Below are positions 11,676 to 24,200 of a DNA stretch of 64,000 bases, one piece after another (the first letter of the stretch is position 1; each line of letters starts with the position of its first letter). The notes beneath the pieces were generated by a model. That model made no database searches. It was not told the DNA's origin and worked only from the letters and a program-made list of their open reading frames with translations. A program made the translations under genes and the position numbers. The stretch is from Leuctra nigra (lineage: Eukaryota; Arthropoda; Insecta; Plecoptera; Leuctridae), in NCBI GenBank assembly GCA_934045905.1, contig OW203761.1:33778964-33842963 (forward strand), given 5' to 3'.

Positions 11676-13865
11676 CTACCAGACTTGGCACTTTGTTGCT
11701 GGATTCATGTTAGAGCCTAATGGACAATTAAAGTCTCGAGCAAAGTCTTCCATGTTGGCCATGGGTCCAATCACTCGGAACTCTCCGGGCGCATGCTCGT
11801 CAGTGGTAATTATTTGTGTCATCCCCTCGACGCGAACCTTGCTACACCAAATCTGCGCCGCTGACACCCAGAACATCTGCTGAGGCGACAACGAGACCAA
11901 ACCCGGGAGTCTGGGTTCTGTCTGCCCCGACCGCTTGCTCCACTCAGTGTACGCAAGATACGCCTGCTTGAGACCGCCGTTGTCCGCAATGTTCTCGCCC
12001 TGAGTGTTCACACCGTTCAAGGTCAACCCCGTGCTCTTGTCCGAGTAGTTGGCGTACTGGTTGACGATGCACGCGGCTCTCGTAAGAAACTTCTCTTTTG
12101 TCTCCTGCTCCCACCAGTCGACCAGGTTGCCGCTATCGTCGTACAGCCTCCCTTGGTCGTCGAAGCCATGGGTGATCTCGTGGCCGATTGTGAACCCGAT
12201 TCCGCCGTAATTCATGTACTTGGGGCGATCGCTGCCGAAGAAGGCACCTTGCAAAATCCCTGCGGGAAAAAGAATGCTGTTCTCCAAAGGATCGTAATAG
12301 GCGTTGACGACCGCCGGATTTCCATGTGTAATCCAGTTCGTCTTGTTGACGGCGGTATGCAGGAGCCCGAAGAAGTAGTCCGTTTCAAACCTCGTGATGT
12401 TCAAGAAGTTCTCTAAGTAGAACTCTTCGTTGACAAATAACTTCTCATAGAACTTCGCTACTTTATCTGCATCTAACAGCTCGTCTGGAAAGGCGATGTG
12501 TACGTTCATCGACTTAGCTTTAGCTAGAGCACGCTGTTTCGTTCTCTCGTCCATCCAGTCAAGCTTCGTGATCATGTGTTGGAACGTGTGTTGGATGTCT
12601 ATGACCATATCCATGGCGGCCTTCTTGGAAGTCTTGTCAAAGTACTTGGTGACGTAAAGCGATCCCAGTGAGAGTGTCGCCCCGTTGGAAACCAAATAAA
12701 TGCACGTCTTCCATCGTGGATCTTCCTGTAACTGACCCGTCAGCATTGTTGAATACTGTAGTGTACGATCTTGAACTGCTTGAGTCAAATACTTTGCCAA
12801 ATTCTTGACGACTCTCCACATAAAATAGTTCGCCATCACTCTCTTATCCATGTTCTCCAGCAATTCCTCAAGATTCGAGATGTAGTTTGGGACGGCAACT
12901 ACAACGACGTCATCATTGCCGACGCGCACCTCAGGGGGAAGGAGGTTGTTGAGGTATTTCAGCCACGGGATAGAGGGGTACTTCGTCTGAAGCTCGGTGA
13001 TGGTCATCGGATTGTACAGAACATTCGCATCTCGTCTTTCTTCATTCGACAGCGAGATGTTGGCCAGGGCCATCTCGAACTCCAGCGATTGCTTGAGCTC
13101 AGACGTGGCTCGCTCTCTGTCTGATCCGAACAGAACAGCAATGTCAACCATGTACTTGTAATAAGCGTCAACGGAGTGGTCGTTGAACCCCTTGACTAGA
13201 TATTCACGGCTCAATCCTAATGATGCTGTTTCAAGTGTGATCTTGCGGTAGGTTGAGTTCTTGGCATCAGTTCCAACCATAAAGTTGATTAAAGAGTCGG
13301 TTTGTAGACCAAGTCGTCTCGACTGATACACGGAGTCCTCCCAGTCGAATAAATCGGGATTCCAAGCATCGCCTTCCAGGACCGGCCAGCCATGGAGTTC
13401 TTCCAGAATTTTTTTCACAGGTTCAAGACCACGAGCCTCAATCGCTGACTTGTTCATGCAGGCTTTGTAGATGTGCTTGGCGAGTGTGATGGGTCGGCTG
13501 TCAGATGAACTCTCTGGTTCTTCTATGATGGATCGCAATTGTTGTTGCAACTGATCGTTGATAGCAGAGAAGCTCTCCACCGCCGCTTTATTGTCGGGGA
13601 TGTTGGTCGTGCGAATATATGAGCCGCATGCGTAGGAGTAGAAGTCATCACAGGGCTCAACGGTCAAGTCCATCTTCTTGATCACCATGGAGGCTGCAGT
13701 GGCGCATCCGGGCGTGAGGCACACGTCGTACACTTCGGATTGATGATTGACAACGAACACACTGAGGGCGACGACCAGCGCTGCGATGACGATCAACGCC
13801 AATACCTCGAGGACGACAAGTCGACGTTCTAGTTTCGTTCGCCGCTTCCACCATCCCCGTTCCAT
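11676..13865 (-). CDS. neprilysin-like M13 zinc metallopeptidase, copy B
   Basis: A 729-residue uninterrupted frame, the tandem paralogue of 5144-7348 and nearly identical to it through much of the C-terminal half. It has the same plan: short basic N-terminus, one hydrophobic signal anchor (about residues 14-39), PCDDFYSYACG, NAYY, HEITH (562-566), ENIADNGG with third zinc ligand E624, DEHAPGEFRVIG, and CQVW at the end. All catalytic residues are kept, so it should be active. Differences cluster in the N-terminal third (for example the stretch after YACGSYIRT) and in the residues just before HEITH (GGIGFTIG here, GAIGNVIG in copy A), which may alter substrate choice. A splice acceptor ending in ATCCAG lies about 25 bp upstream of the ATG, again suggesting a 5' UTR intron. 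The uninterrupted CDS in both copies points to one retrocopy, or intron loss, before tandem duplication. Confidence 0.96.
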   Translation of the reverse strand: MERGWWKRRTKLERRLVVLEVLALIVIAALVVALSVFVVNHQSEVYDVCLTPGCATAASMVIKKMDLTVEPCDDFYSYACGSYIRTTNIPDNKAAVESFSAINDQLQQQLRSIIEEPESSSDSRPITLAKHIYKACMNKSAIEARGLEPVKKILEELHGWPVLEGDAWNPDLFDWEDSVYQSRRLGLQTDSLINFMVGTDAKNSTYRKITLETASLGLSREYLVKGFNDHSVDAYYKYMVDIAVLFGSDRERATSELKQSLEFEMALANISLSNEERRDANVLYNPMTITELQTKYPSIPWLKYLNNLLPPEVRVGNDDVVVVAVPNYISNLEELLENMDKRVMANYFMWRVVKNLAKYLTQAVQDRTLQYSTMLTGQLQEDPRWKTCIYLVSNGATLSLGSLYVTKYFDKTSKKAAMDMVIDIQHTFQHMITKLDWMDERTKQRALAKAKSMNVHIAFPDELLDADKVAKFYEKLFVNEEFYLENFLNITRFETDYFFGLLHTAVNKTNWITHGNPAVVNAYYDPLENSILFPAGILQGAFFGSDRPKYMNYGGIGFTIGHEITHGFDDQGRLYDDSGNLVDWWEQETKEKFLTRAACIVNQYANYSDKSTGLTLNGVNTQGENIADNGGLKQAYLAYTEWSKRSGQTEPRLPGLVSLSPQQMFWVSAAQIWCSKVRVEGMTQIITTDEHAPGEFRVIGPMANMEDFARDFNCPLGSNMNPATKCQVW

Positions 13866-13949
13866 CGTGTTGATGATGACGTAGTTCCTGGATTATATAA
13901 AAGATAATTCCGTGTCAGGTAACATAACAGAAAAAGTGAGACTTACGAT

Positions 13950-14168
13950 TGGAGTACCACAACTTGGGACCACAACTTGGGAGACAATTTCAGACAAATC
14001 TGTTATGTACTTCAAAAGTCATTGACATTTCACTGACATATTTGTATGTAACATGTTTTGAATTATTTGTCAAAATGAACCCATCGAAGAACTTCGGGTT
14101 CTCAAGGTCTGTAGAGATGCAAGCAATATGAAGGCTTGCTTATCAGCGCGTTACACAGCGTTTTTCTA
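13950..14168. mobile_element. 5'-truncated Helitron-like repeat (3' end)
   Basis: Ends in a GCGCGTTACACAGCGTTTTT hairpin followed by CTAG and then a T, as in the other copies. Upstream sequence resembles the 3' half of the family (GACAATTTCAGACAAATCTGT). It lies between the copy B start codon and its presumed promoter. Confidence 0.6.
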
Positions 14169-14354
14169 GTATTGTTATGGCTGTGTAAAATTTGGAGATG
14201 ATACAGGGATTATAATAAATCTCAAATACTCTCTTAAACTAGTCAATTTTATCAAGCAATAACACAATGGTGAGGTGTAAATATACACCTCACTTTCTTA
14301 TTTATAAATACTCTGTGAACCTTAAAAATTGTCGATATACCTGTAGATTGATTC

Positions 14355-14820
14355 TGCCACTTAGGTACTCCTTACTTGATCAAACAAATGTATTCTCACT
14401 CGAAAATTCTTGGTCTCAAAGACAAGAAATCTTGTATGATCTAGAATAATAATATTTAACAATCTATGATTTTGCTTGAATAGTAAGAACCTCAGCTCCA
14501 AAACAGATTTATATTCTAATTGTTTACCTTTTCAATACCTTCTTACAAACTTTAGCGAAACAGATCCACTCATAATCAATGCTTTAACCACACAAATGAA
14601 AACATACATTCTAATATGGTAATCCCTACCCCACTCTCTTGCCTCTCATACTAGATCTTTCATTGGATATGTTGATAACTGATAGGAGAAACACGTGTCA
14701 TAGACGTCATTCATTGGTTCAATGTAATGTCTTGAATGGAGGGATTGAGTGGCGATGAGCAAGGCAAGAAAATAACACAACAATTTGCTCTTCCTGTGCG
14801 GTTAGCTACGTCCGCAATGA
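14355..14820 (-). promoter_or_regulatory. putative neprilysin B promoter block
   Basis: Patchwise homologous to 8760-9245. The two minus-strand CCAAT boxes (complement of CATTGG at 14661-14666 and 14712-14717) keep the same spacing of 51 bp, and ACGTGT replaces ACGCGT between them. The block lies about 0.5-0.95 kb upstream of the ATG, against 1.4-1.9 kb in copy A. Confidence 0.45.
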
Positions 14821-15902
14821 GGACGGAAACTCTTTGTTTCTAATCTCTTGATTAATGTACCTATAGTTAATGCGTCAACGTCAAGGTATTACAAAACAGA
14901 ACTCACAAGCCACAAGTTCCGTTGTGTTACTGCTTTAAACCTTGTACTGTGTTATCACTATCAATGATGATCCAAAGACATACACAGCTTGCTCTGAGAT
15001 TATTTATTACGGAGATCGCAAAATGCGTCATTGTTTGATAAATAAGTTTAAACTATTTAATTTTAAATATTTAATTTCTTTGGCAGACACGCAGCTATTT
15101 TATGTCCATGTATTCGTAATTCACTGAAGAGAGAGTGAACACAGGAGAGTGAACGTGCTTAAATTTAAATTATGTGCAAAAACGCGAACATTATCAAGAT
15201 TTAATAATTTTGAATGAAGAGAGCCTTACTTTTTTCAGATTAAAGTATTGAAAGCAGATTCTATCGACAGTTTAATTTTCTTCAATGACTTTGTATGACT
15301 AGTCTGGTTTTTAAATTCTCTGTTTAATCGCAGTTGCTAAGTTTAACCATAGTTTAACAAACAGTTAGTACCTAGGTAGGTAGGTACTTATGGTAGGTGC
15401 GTGCGTACCATACTTACACATGATTTCAGACCTCTAGAAATAACATTGATTGCCCGCCACACTTCATTAATCATTATAGACTTACGACAGCACAATTTCT
15501 CAGAACTGGGTACAGTGAAAAGTGGGTCCCGATACGTCATCCAAGTTCCAGAAGAGAGAAATTAAATCCTGATGAATGGTCTGGGCGGAGGACTATGGGA
15601 GGGGAAGGGGTTGAAACTATGAAAGTGAATGTGGCTCTTTCTATTTCTCTTTCTTTGTCTTTCTCTTTCTCTGTGTACTCTTCAAGACAGGACATTGGAC
15701 CACTTTCTAAGAGTGCGTCTCACGCTGTCAGCTATGACTTGTTTTATCTTCAAAACGCGATAAGGAGCGTGACTTCGAATTAGTTCGATGTGTTGGTCTC
15801 ACTTGTTGATCATCCATCACTTATGAATATTATGAAAATATGAATATGAAATGAATAAATATGAATTGTGTTGCTTCCATTGTTGTAAGAAATTCCAAGA
15901 TA
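14821..15902. other. intergenic, no gene seen
   Basis: Spacer with a CT-rich patch at about 15640-15675 (TTTCTCTTTCTTTGTC). No supported exon. Confidence 0.5.
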
Positions 15903-16374
15903 TATTAGAACAGAGGTCGGCAAACTTTTTTGTTGCAGGAGCCAATTTCCCAATAAGTAATAAATTAGATAATAATGGGAGCCACAGTAGAGGCAATCAA
16001 AATTCAAATATAATACATCGAAAATAATAAATTGAATTACTAGTTTATTTTGATATTTTGACGAGGTCCTCAAGTTGTTGCCTTCCCCCCCCCCCCCCCC
16101 CCCCCGCAGGGCGTTTTTTTTTGAATGTCAAAAATATAAAAGTGATTTTGGGATTCTAAAATGAAAAAGCTGAATCAAACAACATTCCAAAAAGACATTT
16201 CATTTTTTTGGCCCCGCAGGACGTATTTTTTTCGAATTTTCAGATTTTTCAATTCCATATTATTATTATTATTATTATTATTATGTTTTATTTAAATTAT
16301 AAAGAGCCTTTCAAGAACCTCCAAGGAGCCACATGCAGCTCCGGAGCCGCAGGTTGCCAACCCTTGTATTAGAA
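15903..16374. mobile_element. hAT-type MITE with 8-bp target duplication
   Basis: The element spans 15911-16366, with imperfect terminal inverted repeats CAGAGGTCGGCAAAC and, inverted at the right end, CAAGGGTTGGCAAC. It is flanked by the exact 8-bp direct repeat TATTAGAA (15903-15910 and 16367-16374), the hAT superfamily signature. GGAGCC motifs lie near both ends. Inside are a 21-base poly-C run (16085-16105) that runs into GCAGGGCG, and an ATT microsatellite (16258-16284). No transposase is present. Confidence 0.9.
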
Positions 16375-17740
16375 TATTAGGTATATGCACACTACATTTT
16401 ATTGATTTTATGGATAATAAGAAGTATAAAAACCGATTTTTGTAATTGTAGCTTTATTTCATGGTGAACATTTAGCATTGTGTGTGACCCCTGACTGTAA
16501 ACTGATTGTTTTCACAGGAGCACAACACCAATTCGTGTGGTTGACCTGTGATTGAGAGATTCTGGGTAGAATTCTGGGTGGACACTGGACAGTTCTTTAT
16601 TGCTACCTTCATTCACGTCACTTTGGCTGGAAGTTCTGTCAAATGTCATTCTCTAGTATTCCTTTAAAATACATTTTTATATCGTATTATACGAATAATC
16701 TCTGAACCTACGTAAGGTAACATATTACATTTTATTATTTACTTTACTCAAAGCAGAAAATTCATGAGATGCGAATATACATTGTCTTTATTTGAGGTTA
16801 AGCTCTGGCACTCCCCACTAGTTTTATATTTTAACTAGGTCTACCTACTACTACTCTATTACCTAAACCTTAGATATCAGTACGCCTAGGTAGGAAGTAG
16901 TTGATAGGTAGTAGAAATCATAAAAAACACTGGACATAATATCAGGTTTAGATGAAAGCGGAGTGAAGATTGCTCTCCTTGACTGCAGCGGGCGCGTGAC
17001 CTTACTCTCTACTCTTCAGTTATGATCGCAAAAGATGAGAGTAGGTAATACACTTGATAGTGTGTCCCGTATTACATATAGTTATCATTAAGTACTTTTT
17101 ACAATAGAGTTTAGAAAAATCTGTGTTTTCTTGGTGTCACATGCTTCTAGGGTCAGTGTAGGTACCAGTTCTCATCACCCCTTAGCACAATTCAGCATAC
17201 ACTAACGTTTAAAACAACTGTTTGTGAAATGTCACATCTTAGCTGCATTCCATATGATAAATTAAGCTGGGTCCACATAGGCTGTTTTTCCGTTTTGCGT
17301 TTTCCGTTTTTACAAATGAAATATCAACGTTTTTGGTAGGACTGTCCGCATAGAGCGTTTTGCGTTATGCGTCTTCTACGAAAACGTTTGTAAGCACCTG
17401 CTTAGCGCCTTGCTTAAAACTGTTCCTTCGAGATGTCAGGAGGCCGTGGAAAACAGAAAGTTCATACAAACAAATCGTCCCCCAAATTCAAGACTACGCT
17501 ATCTCCAATTTTTTATTTTTTTTTTACTATTTAAATGTCTTTGTCAGGACCTCATCTTTTATGTCAAATGATGCAAATTCTTATATTCCATAATTTGGTC
17601 ATCCTAGACCACATAACGTTGTATTACCCATAGGTCATTTTCAACTTTTAATTCGTTCATACGTTATCTGCAAATATCCAATATGCTATTTACAGATAGT
17701 GTAGTCTTGCACCAGAATTATATGTAAACCTGGCGTTAAA
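16375..17740. other. intergenic or TRAPPC11 5' region, no gene seen
   Basis: No coding exon is recognised. The TRAPPC11 leader exon and promoter may lie here, because the first coding exon begins 4 bp after a splice acceptor. Confidence 0.4.
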
Positions 17741-17747
17741 ACTAAAT

Positions 17748-17877
17748 TCAAGACAACGTTATTTGCAGATAGTGCAGTATTGCTCTGGAATTTACCATGT
17801 TAAATAGCTTTAGAAATAAAACTAGAGAAGAATGTTAGTTCAATACTACGCTATTTGCAAATAACGTTGTATTGAAT
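17748..17877. repeat. short foldback (inverted repeat, AACGTTATTTGCAGATAG)
   Basis: The left arm at 17748-17785 (CAAGACAACGTTATTTGC) is nearly the reverse complement of the right arm at 17838-17877. Related single arms appear at about 17465-17500 and 17690-17710. Confidence 0.5.
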
Positions 17878-18247
17878 CTATATTAATTAATATTGTCAAT
17901 TATAATAATCCAATCAATATTTTCATATTCAGGATCACAAGTGAATTTTTAATTGAGTATTTTAAATGTGTGCAAGAGTTCAGAGACACAATATGGCTTT
18001 CAGCAATACATTTCAAATTCAATATCATTTAATTGCACAGATGTGATACCTACTGGTGTGTGAAGACGTTTCGTTTTTCTCAATGAGTTGCATCATGCAT
18101 GGGACTCACCTATTAGGGACAGTTATAGAGGGACAATTATAAATCTGAAATAAAAATGATGACTTGTTGCAGATTGCCTGTGCATGCCGTGTCACTGATT
18201 TGTATGTTCATGCTCTAAGTCTAAAGCTAACAATTTCTTTACAGAAA

Positions 18248-21200
18248 ATGACTGTTGACAGTTTCGATTTTCCTGTGGAGTTGTGCACTAAGCCACTTGC
18301 CCTTATTGGACTGACTGGGTTGGATTTAAAGAACAGTGCTGCTCACAGAGGGATTTGGGATGCGTTTAGTAATAATCGTAGACCAGATAGAGCTCCAGTT
18401 CAATTTAAACTTATTTCACCAACTGATAAGTTTCCTGCAATGAAGTCAAAAGTAATTATAATCTCTATTTTCATGTTATTGTACATGTATGTACATGTAT
18501 TACTACCTACACATGAATATGATAGAGTTGTGTTCAAAGAGTAGCTAAGACCTTTTTCTAATCATCTTCATGTTAATTTTCAGAGAAGCTCTTATGAGTG
18601 GTACATTCCAAAAGGAATTCTGAAGCGTAATTGGATGCACAAGCACTTGAACGAGATGCCTTCTGTGGTCGTAGTGTTTTACGAGTTAGATTGGAATGAT
18701 CCACTGTGGAATGAAAAGCGGCTGGACTGTGCCAACAGAGTTCAAGCGATAAGGGCTGCCTTGGAGGGTCGAAATACACGAATAGCAATTATTTTAATTC
18801 AGCAGATGGCTCCACATCCGAGTGGTGAGGATATGCAAGCTGCGGACAGAGCAGCAGCCCTCTGTACTCATTGCGAACTCAACCCCAAATCTCTTTTTGT
18901 TCTTCCTCTTGGGGACCACCTGCATGGATATACTCTGAGACTGGAGAATGCAATGTACGACCTTGCGCAGAACTATTACCACCATGAAGCTCGTAATGTA
19001 AAGGGGCATCGAGAGTCGCTCAACAAGACTACACATCAGTACTTATTCGTGCGACACCAGTTCAAGATTGGCTTCTTAAATGAACTGAAACAAGATTGCC
19101 ACACTGCTCATAAGTAAGTTATAACGGCTGTTTGTTGAGCTTGCTCCAATCCACAATCACCTGTTGCAAGGTTCTTGAAGCACTTCCGAGCAGCTCAACG
19201 AAGGATCTAAATGTTCCATCTAAATTGTAGACTAAGCATCCATGCTACACTAATTTTAAAGAAAATTTTCTTTGAAATTTTTCTTAATGTTAACTTTTGA
19301 GGAATGACTCAATGTAGCTTATTGAGCGAGCGAAGCGAGCGTCTCCTTTTGACTCTTTTGACACGGACCTCTGTCTTTTTTTTTGTTTTTTTTTTTTTTG
19401 TTTTTACTTTTGGCTGCTATCTGGAGCAATAGAAGTCGCACCGTTTCACCTATCGATCTGAAATTTTGCACACATGTAGAGACAACCTTTTCTGTTTGCT
19501 GACCCAATTTTTTTTTGAAATCCATTGATTGGTTAAAATTTAAATAAACATCTCCTGATAGGCTGAAAAATGAAAATGGTCTTCGACAAATGTGATCAAC
19601 CTTATATTTTGCATGGTCATTAAGACCAACATTGTCTCTTATTTTACAAATTTTCAGCCAAATCCTCCCATTGGTTAAAAATTAAAAAAATATTTCATGT
19701 GCTTTTTGAAATTTAAACCAGAACTGTATGACCGATCAACTTAAAAATTTGCATGGTCATTGGGTTCAACATTATCAGTATTTTTGACAATTTTCAGACT
19801 AAACTGTGTTTAAATTCAAAAGTTATTGACAGTTTACGGATATTTTGCGTGTTGGCTGTCATATTTCTCTAATTTCACATTTCACGGCATCTTCGAATCT
19901 TCAGTTCAAGGTTGTTAGAGCAGAAACTTTCAAACGTATATTACGAAACTGATATGACCGTTTAAAACGAGATCCTGTGATTTTTGAAAATTAACAAGGA
20001 ATCGTTCAATCCCAAAGGTTTAATCGATCAACTTAAGTTAAAACATTGCGTGGTTATTGGGACCAATATTTTATGAATTGGGACATTTTCGATAAACAGA
20101 ATTTCGGTTTGAGGTGTTGCGCGTATCCGTGCTCGCTCATCAACGCGTTACTCAGAGCGTTTTCCTAGTTTATTTTGATGTGATTGATTTGTTTCAGACA
20201 CTATATACAAGCATATAACAATCTCCTGGAGCTGCGGATGGTCGACACAAATGCTCTGGAAATCAAGACCGTCAGCGGTTTCATCAACTACAAGCTGTGC
20301 AAGTTAATGTTTCAACTGAACCTCCCACGTGATGCAATCGCACAATTCCGAAAGCACACGGAACTCTTTAGAACGCGTTTGGGATCAAAAGATCTAGTGT
20401 TCGAGCACCACGCCTGGATGGCAAAGCAGTTCCAGGTTTTCGGAGACATTTTCGATGAAGCAATTCATCAAGGTCTTCCGGCTCTTCAGACACAGCATCC
20501 TGGATTCTATTATCAGCAAGCCGCTGTTCATGCAGCGGATAGGAAGGCTGCTAGTATTGTTTACAAAGTAAGTTATGATGTACAATTCAGTTCAAATAAC
20601 ATGCAAAAATCACATTCTTATCAAAATTTAACACACATTGGTTACTACTACTTCTTCTTAGTTAATGTTGCATTCCACATTGTTTGGTACTAGGTAATTA
20701 TTTGTCAAAGAAAAACAACAATTTGTCATGCCTAGCCAAATAATGGTGTTTTCCACTGGCCTGTTGTAATAATACTGGCCTTGAAACCATTGTCACTACC
20801 AACCAAGTAGTACGTTACAATTAACGGATTTGAAATATTATTTGATAATTTCTGTTTACAATCTCATTTTGAGAGTGCCTACCTAACTCCAAACTAGTCA
20901 GGTGCTTTCTTTTCAAATTCCTAGTTAAATGCAGAATATTGAAGGATTATCTACAGGTCCAAAGTTCAATTAGCTAAATAAATTTACTGTATCTTTGCGC
21001 TTTCTACAGTTCTGTTTTACTATCCCTCATTAGGAGTTGAAAGAATATCCTGAGCCAGATCCTTTGGCCGGTATCGAATCGTTGGAATTCTTTGGCCAGC
21101 GTCCCTGGCGTCCGGGCAAACTTAGTGCCGAGCCGTCTGATTACACTCGAGAGAATCACGGCATTCAGGCATTGCAATACAACGAGGTGCATTCCATCAA

Positions 21201-24200
21201 CCACTCGGTAATTCAAGGTTCATAGTTTAGGTATACTAAGGGTGTAGTTGGGTTCTTTGCTCATGGAACTTATTTTACCTTCCAGGCATACATAATTAGT
21301 CTTCTTGGCAATGCAATCTCTCAATTCAAGACATATCGCTGCCCGAGGATGAGGCGCCAACTTGTTGTTCATATGGCCGATGAATATTACAACTCTCTGG
21401 ATTACGGCAAAGCACTGACGTAAGGAATTTGCATAATATATCTTGAATCATAATGATGATCTAATCTCACAATGTACACTCAAACCAATTAAAAACTATA
21501 TTTAAACGAATCGGATTAGCTGCTGGTCAGGTTCCTTGACAATCAATCCTTGTTATTGTCGATGAAATTAGAGCTCACCTACATTAAGTAGATGATGCGT
21601 TAGCACAGACTTCATGGGATGATGCCATCAACTCTTTATCAGCAAATCCTCTTTTTTCGAATACCAATCGAAGCTTGTTATTATCGTTGAAATGTGGTCT
21701 CACCTACGAGAGTGAGACAATAAGTTCGCTTGGACTGACTTCGGATGGTGTAATCATAGAGATTCATATACTTTCTCTATGGTGTAATCTAACATTTATC
21801 AGTCAAATCAAATCAACCAAATTTGATAACGATCAATTTTTGTTTGGCCGAGTGTACATTGAAAGCATACAATTACATTCATAATTTTTTTCATTGTGAA
21901 ATATAAATCCAAACCTTTCGTTTGTCTTGAAAGAATTGATCTGCATGAATGAAACTTTTCAGATTGCTGACGCACATGCTGTGGGATTACCGTAGCGAGA
22001 AGTGGTGGTGTCTCATATCCAGCATTTTGTCTCGTGCCCTCGGCTGCGCTTATCTGTCAGCCAGTATTCAAGACTACGTACTTTTCTCACTCGAGGCATT
22101 GGGAGCGACAATCACACTCTCTTTCCAAGTAGGCAAAACATAAGTTATTTCAACCCTTGTAGGTGGAATGTAGGTACTTAATATACTACTTTATGTACTT
22201 TTTGTACTTCATGTACTTGTACTTGTAGATTCATTGGACGCATATGTAACGTAACTTGTAGCTTTATTTGAGGGTAATAATAGTACAATGATGACAGAAT
22301 AAAATAACACCGATTGCCAAATATTTATGTTCTTGAAAACTATTTAATAGTAGGTACAAGGACCAATACAGTGATTTCTCAGGAGAACTCACACATAGGT
22401 ATTTCTTTAAACAACGGTGCCTATCTTCTTTCATTCAAACTAATTAGTACAATTGTAATGGTGACATGTCATTTTGAAAGGGGATACCTACTTCACCATA
22501 ACAGTCTATTTGCAATTGACACCGCTTGATTTTATGATTCCAAAAGTGTATGGTGTGACTCAAACTCGAGGAAGCGGACTTCTGCCCTTCTGTTTAGACT
22601 ATCAGGGCACAGATTTGCTTTTCAATGCATACAGATATGTTTGCTTCTCTCTGTGTATGATTCTATGTATAATACAACGAGCGTTCTTCCCTACGTAGGA
22701 CAAGACTCGGATCTACAACAATCTGATGTCTGTGCTGTCAATGCGAGCCCCCGAGCCTGAGCCCAACCTGCCCGAGGGTCAAGTAGCTAAAGCGAGAGAG
22801 CTGTGGGCTGGCACCGTGGCCGGAGCACCGCACGAGTTGGCCGTGGACATGAACAACATCTCGGCATGCGTCGAGAGCAAAGCGAGATTCACACAGACTT
22901 CGTATCAAGCCGACCAGCATGTGATCATTGAGGTGTTTATCAGGTGAGTGTTGCATAACATTGTTTTACTCTTTGAATTCTGTTCAACTTGCCCACTTCT
23001 TTCTACTGAATGATGTTGTCAAAACGTTAAAATACAAACAGCCACCTAGTATAATAAAATAACAAAACACTAGGTACATTACTAATTAAGACTTGCATGA
23101 TTGACGTTACCTGTGTTAATTCAAATTCAGCATATTATTTTATCTAAAGTACCTTAGGCTTATATGTACTTGATGAAAAAAGACCCAAAACTGACTTCAG
23201 CCAAGAGTTCATTATGCAACTGAAAGTGTATTTTTGTTGAGAAACACATTTTGCAGTCTAGCTGTACATACATATATAGAGGCAGTATCTACTGTCAAAT
23301 TCAAAAATGTAAACATCATATTATAATTCATTTTAGTAAAGTGTGAATTCTTTAGCTTAGGTTTTATGTCTAATCTTTACTCAGTAATCACAAATTATCA
23401 ACAATTACAAATAGAGTTCCAATGATTGTGTGCTGAAAGCCTTGACTTACATGCACTTACATTGTAGGAGCTGCTGCCCTCACCCACTTCAATTCACTCG
23501 CCTCTCCGTGACGGTGAACAACCCAAGCTACAGTTCCGAGTTTGCTGTGTGCAACGGCAGCGACGACGACGGCGCCTTGTTGCGGTTCCGCGAACACGAG
23601 GTGAAACGCTATGTCTGCCAGTTCATGCCGGCGGCACGGGACGTCGGCAAGGAGATACAGATCGGCTCCATCCTGCTGAGTCTAGGTGCGGCCAACAACC
23701 GCTGCGCCGTCATGAGATTCACTGGCGCCGGCAATGACGCATTGGGCGCAGATGTGGCCACACATCAGCTGCAGCACTTCAGGTGGGTCTTGAATATTTA
23801 TTTCAATATGAGTAGTTCAACAATTTAATTATACTTCAGGTCCTAGGTACTGAAAATCAGGGATGCGGTATGGTAGGAATCCCCGATTCAATGTTGGATG
23901 GAATTAGTATGTATCATTCAATATTATTTCAAAACATTAATTAACAGTCCCTCAAAATTCATTGACATATTGTATGAATTAAATTACCTCTTTAGTCCTT
24001 ATGTGTATTTTTGACATGGATCTACAAGAAAACAAATCAAATCCAATAGGTCCCTCTTCTGTTTTCACATGGAACTGTTATAGCAGATAGGTACCTAAAG
24101 TCCAGTACACACGACACATCCAACTCGCACATTCCCGCCGCGAATTGGATGTGTGGAGAAATTTGTATTGTAGAAACCTTCAAGGTCACGCATTTGCCTC

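Noticed and set aside
10757..14168. Neprilysin B captured inside one large Helitron-like element (head at 10757, tail at 14168)
   Set aside because: Homology between the two neprilysin units continues past 14168 to about 14820, and the 13950-14168 piece looks like an independent 5'-truncated copy. The unit borders do not match the element borders.
16375..18160. Possible small gene from the 77-codon frame at 17360
   Set aside because: AT-rich, no family resemblance, and it overlaps scattered arms of the AACGTTATTTGCAG repeat.
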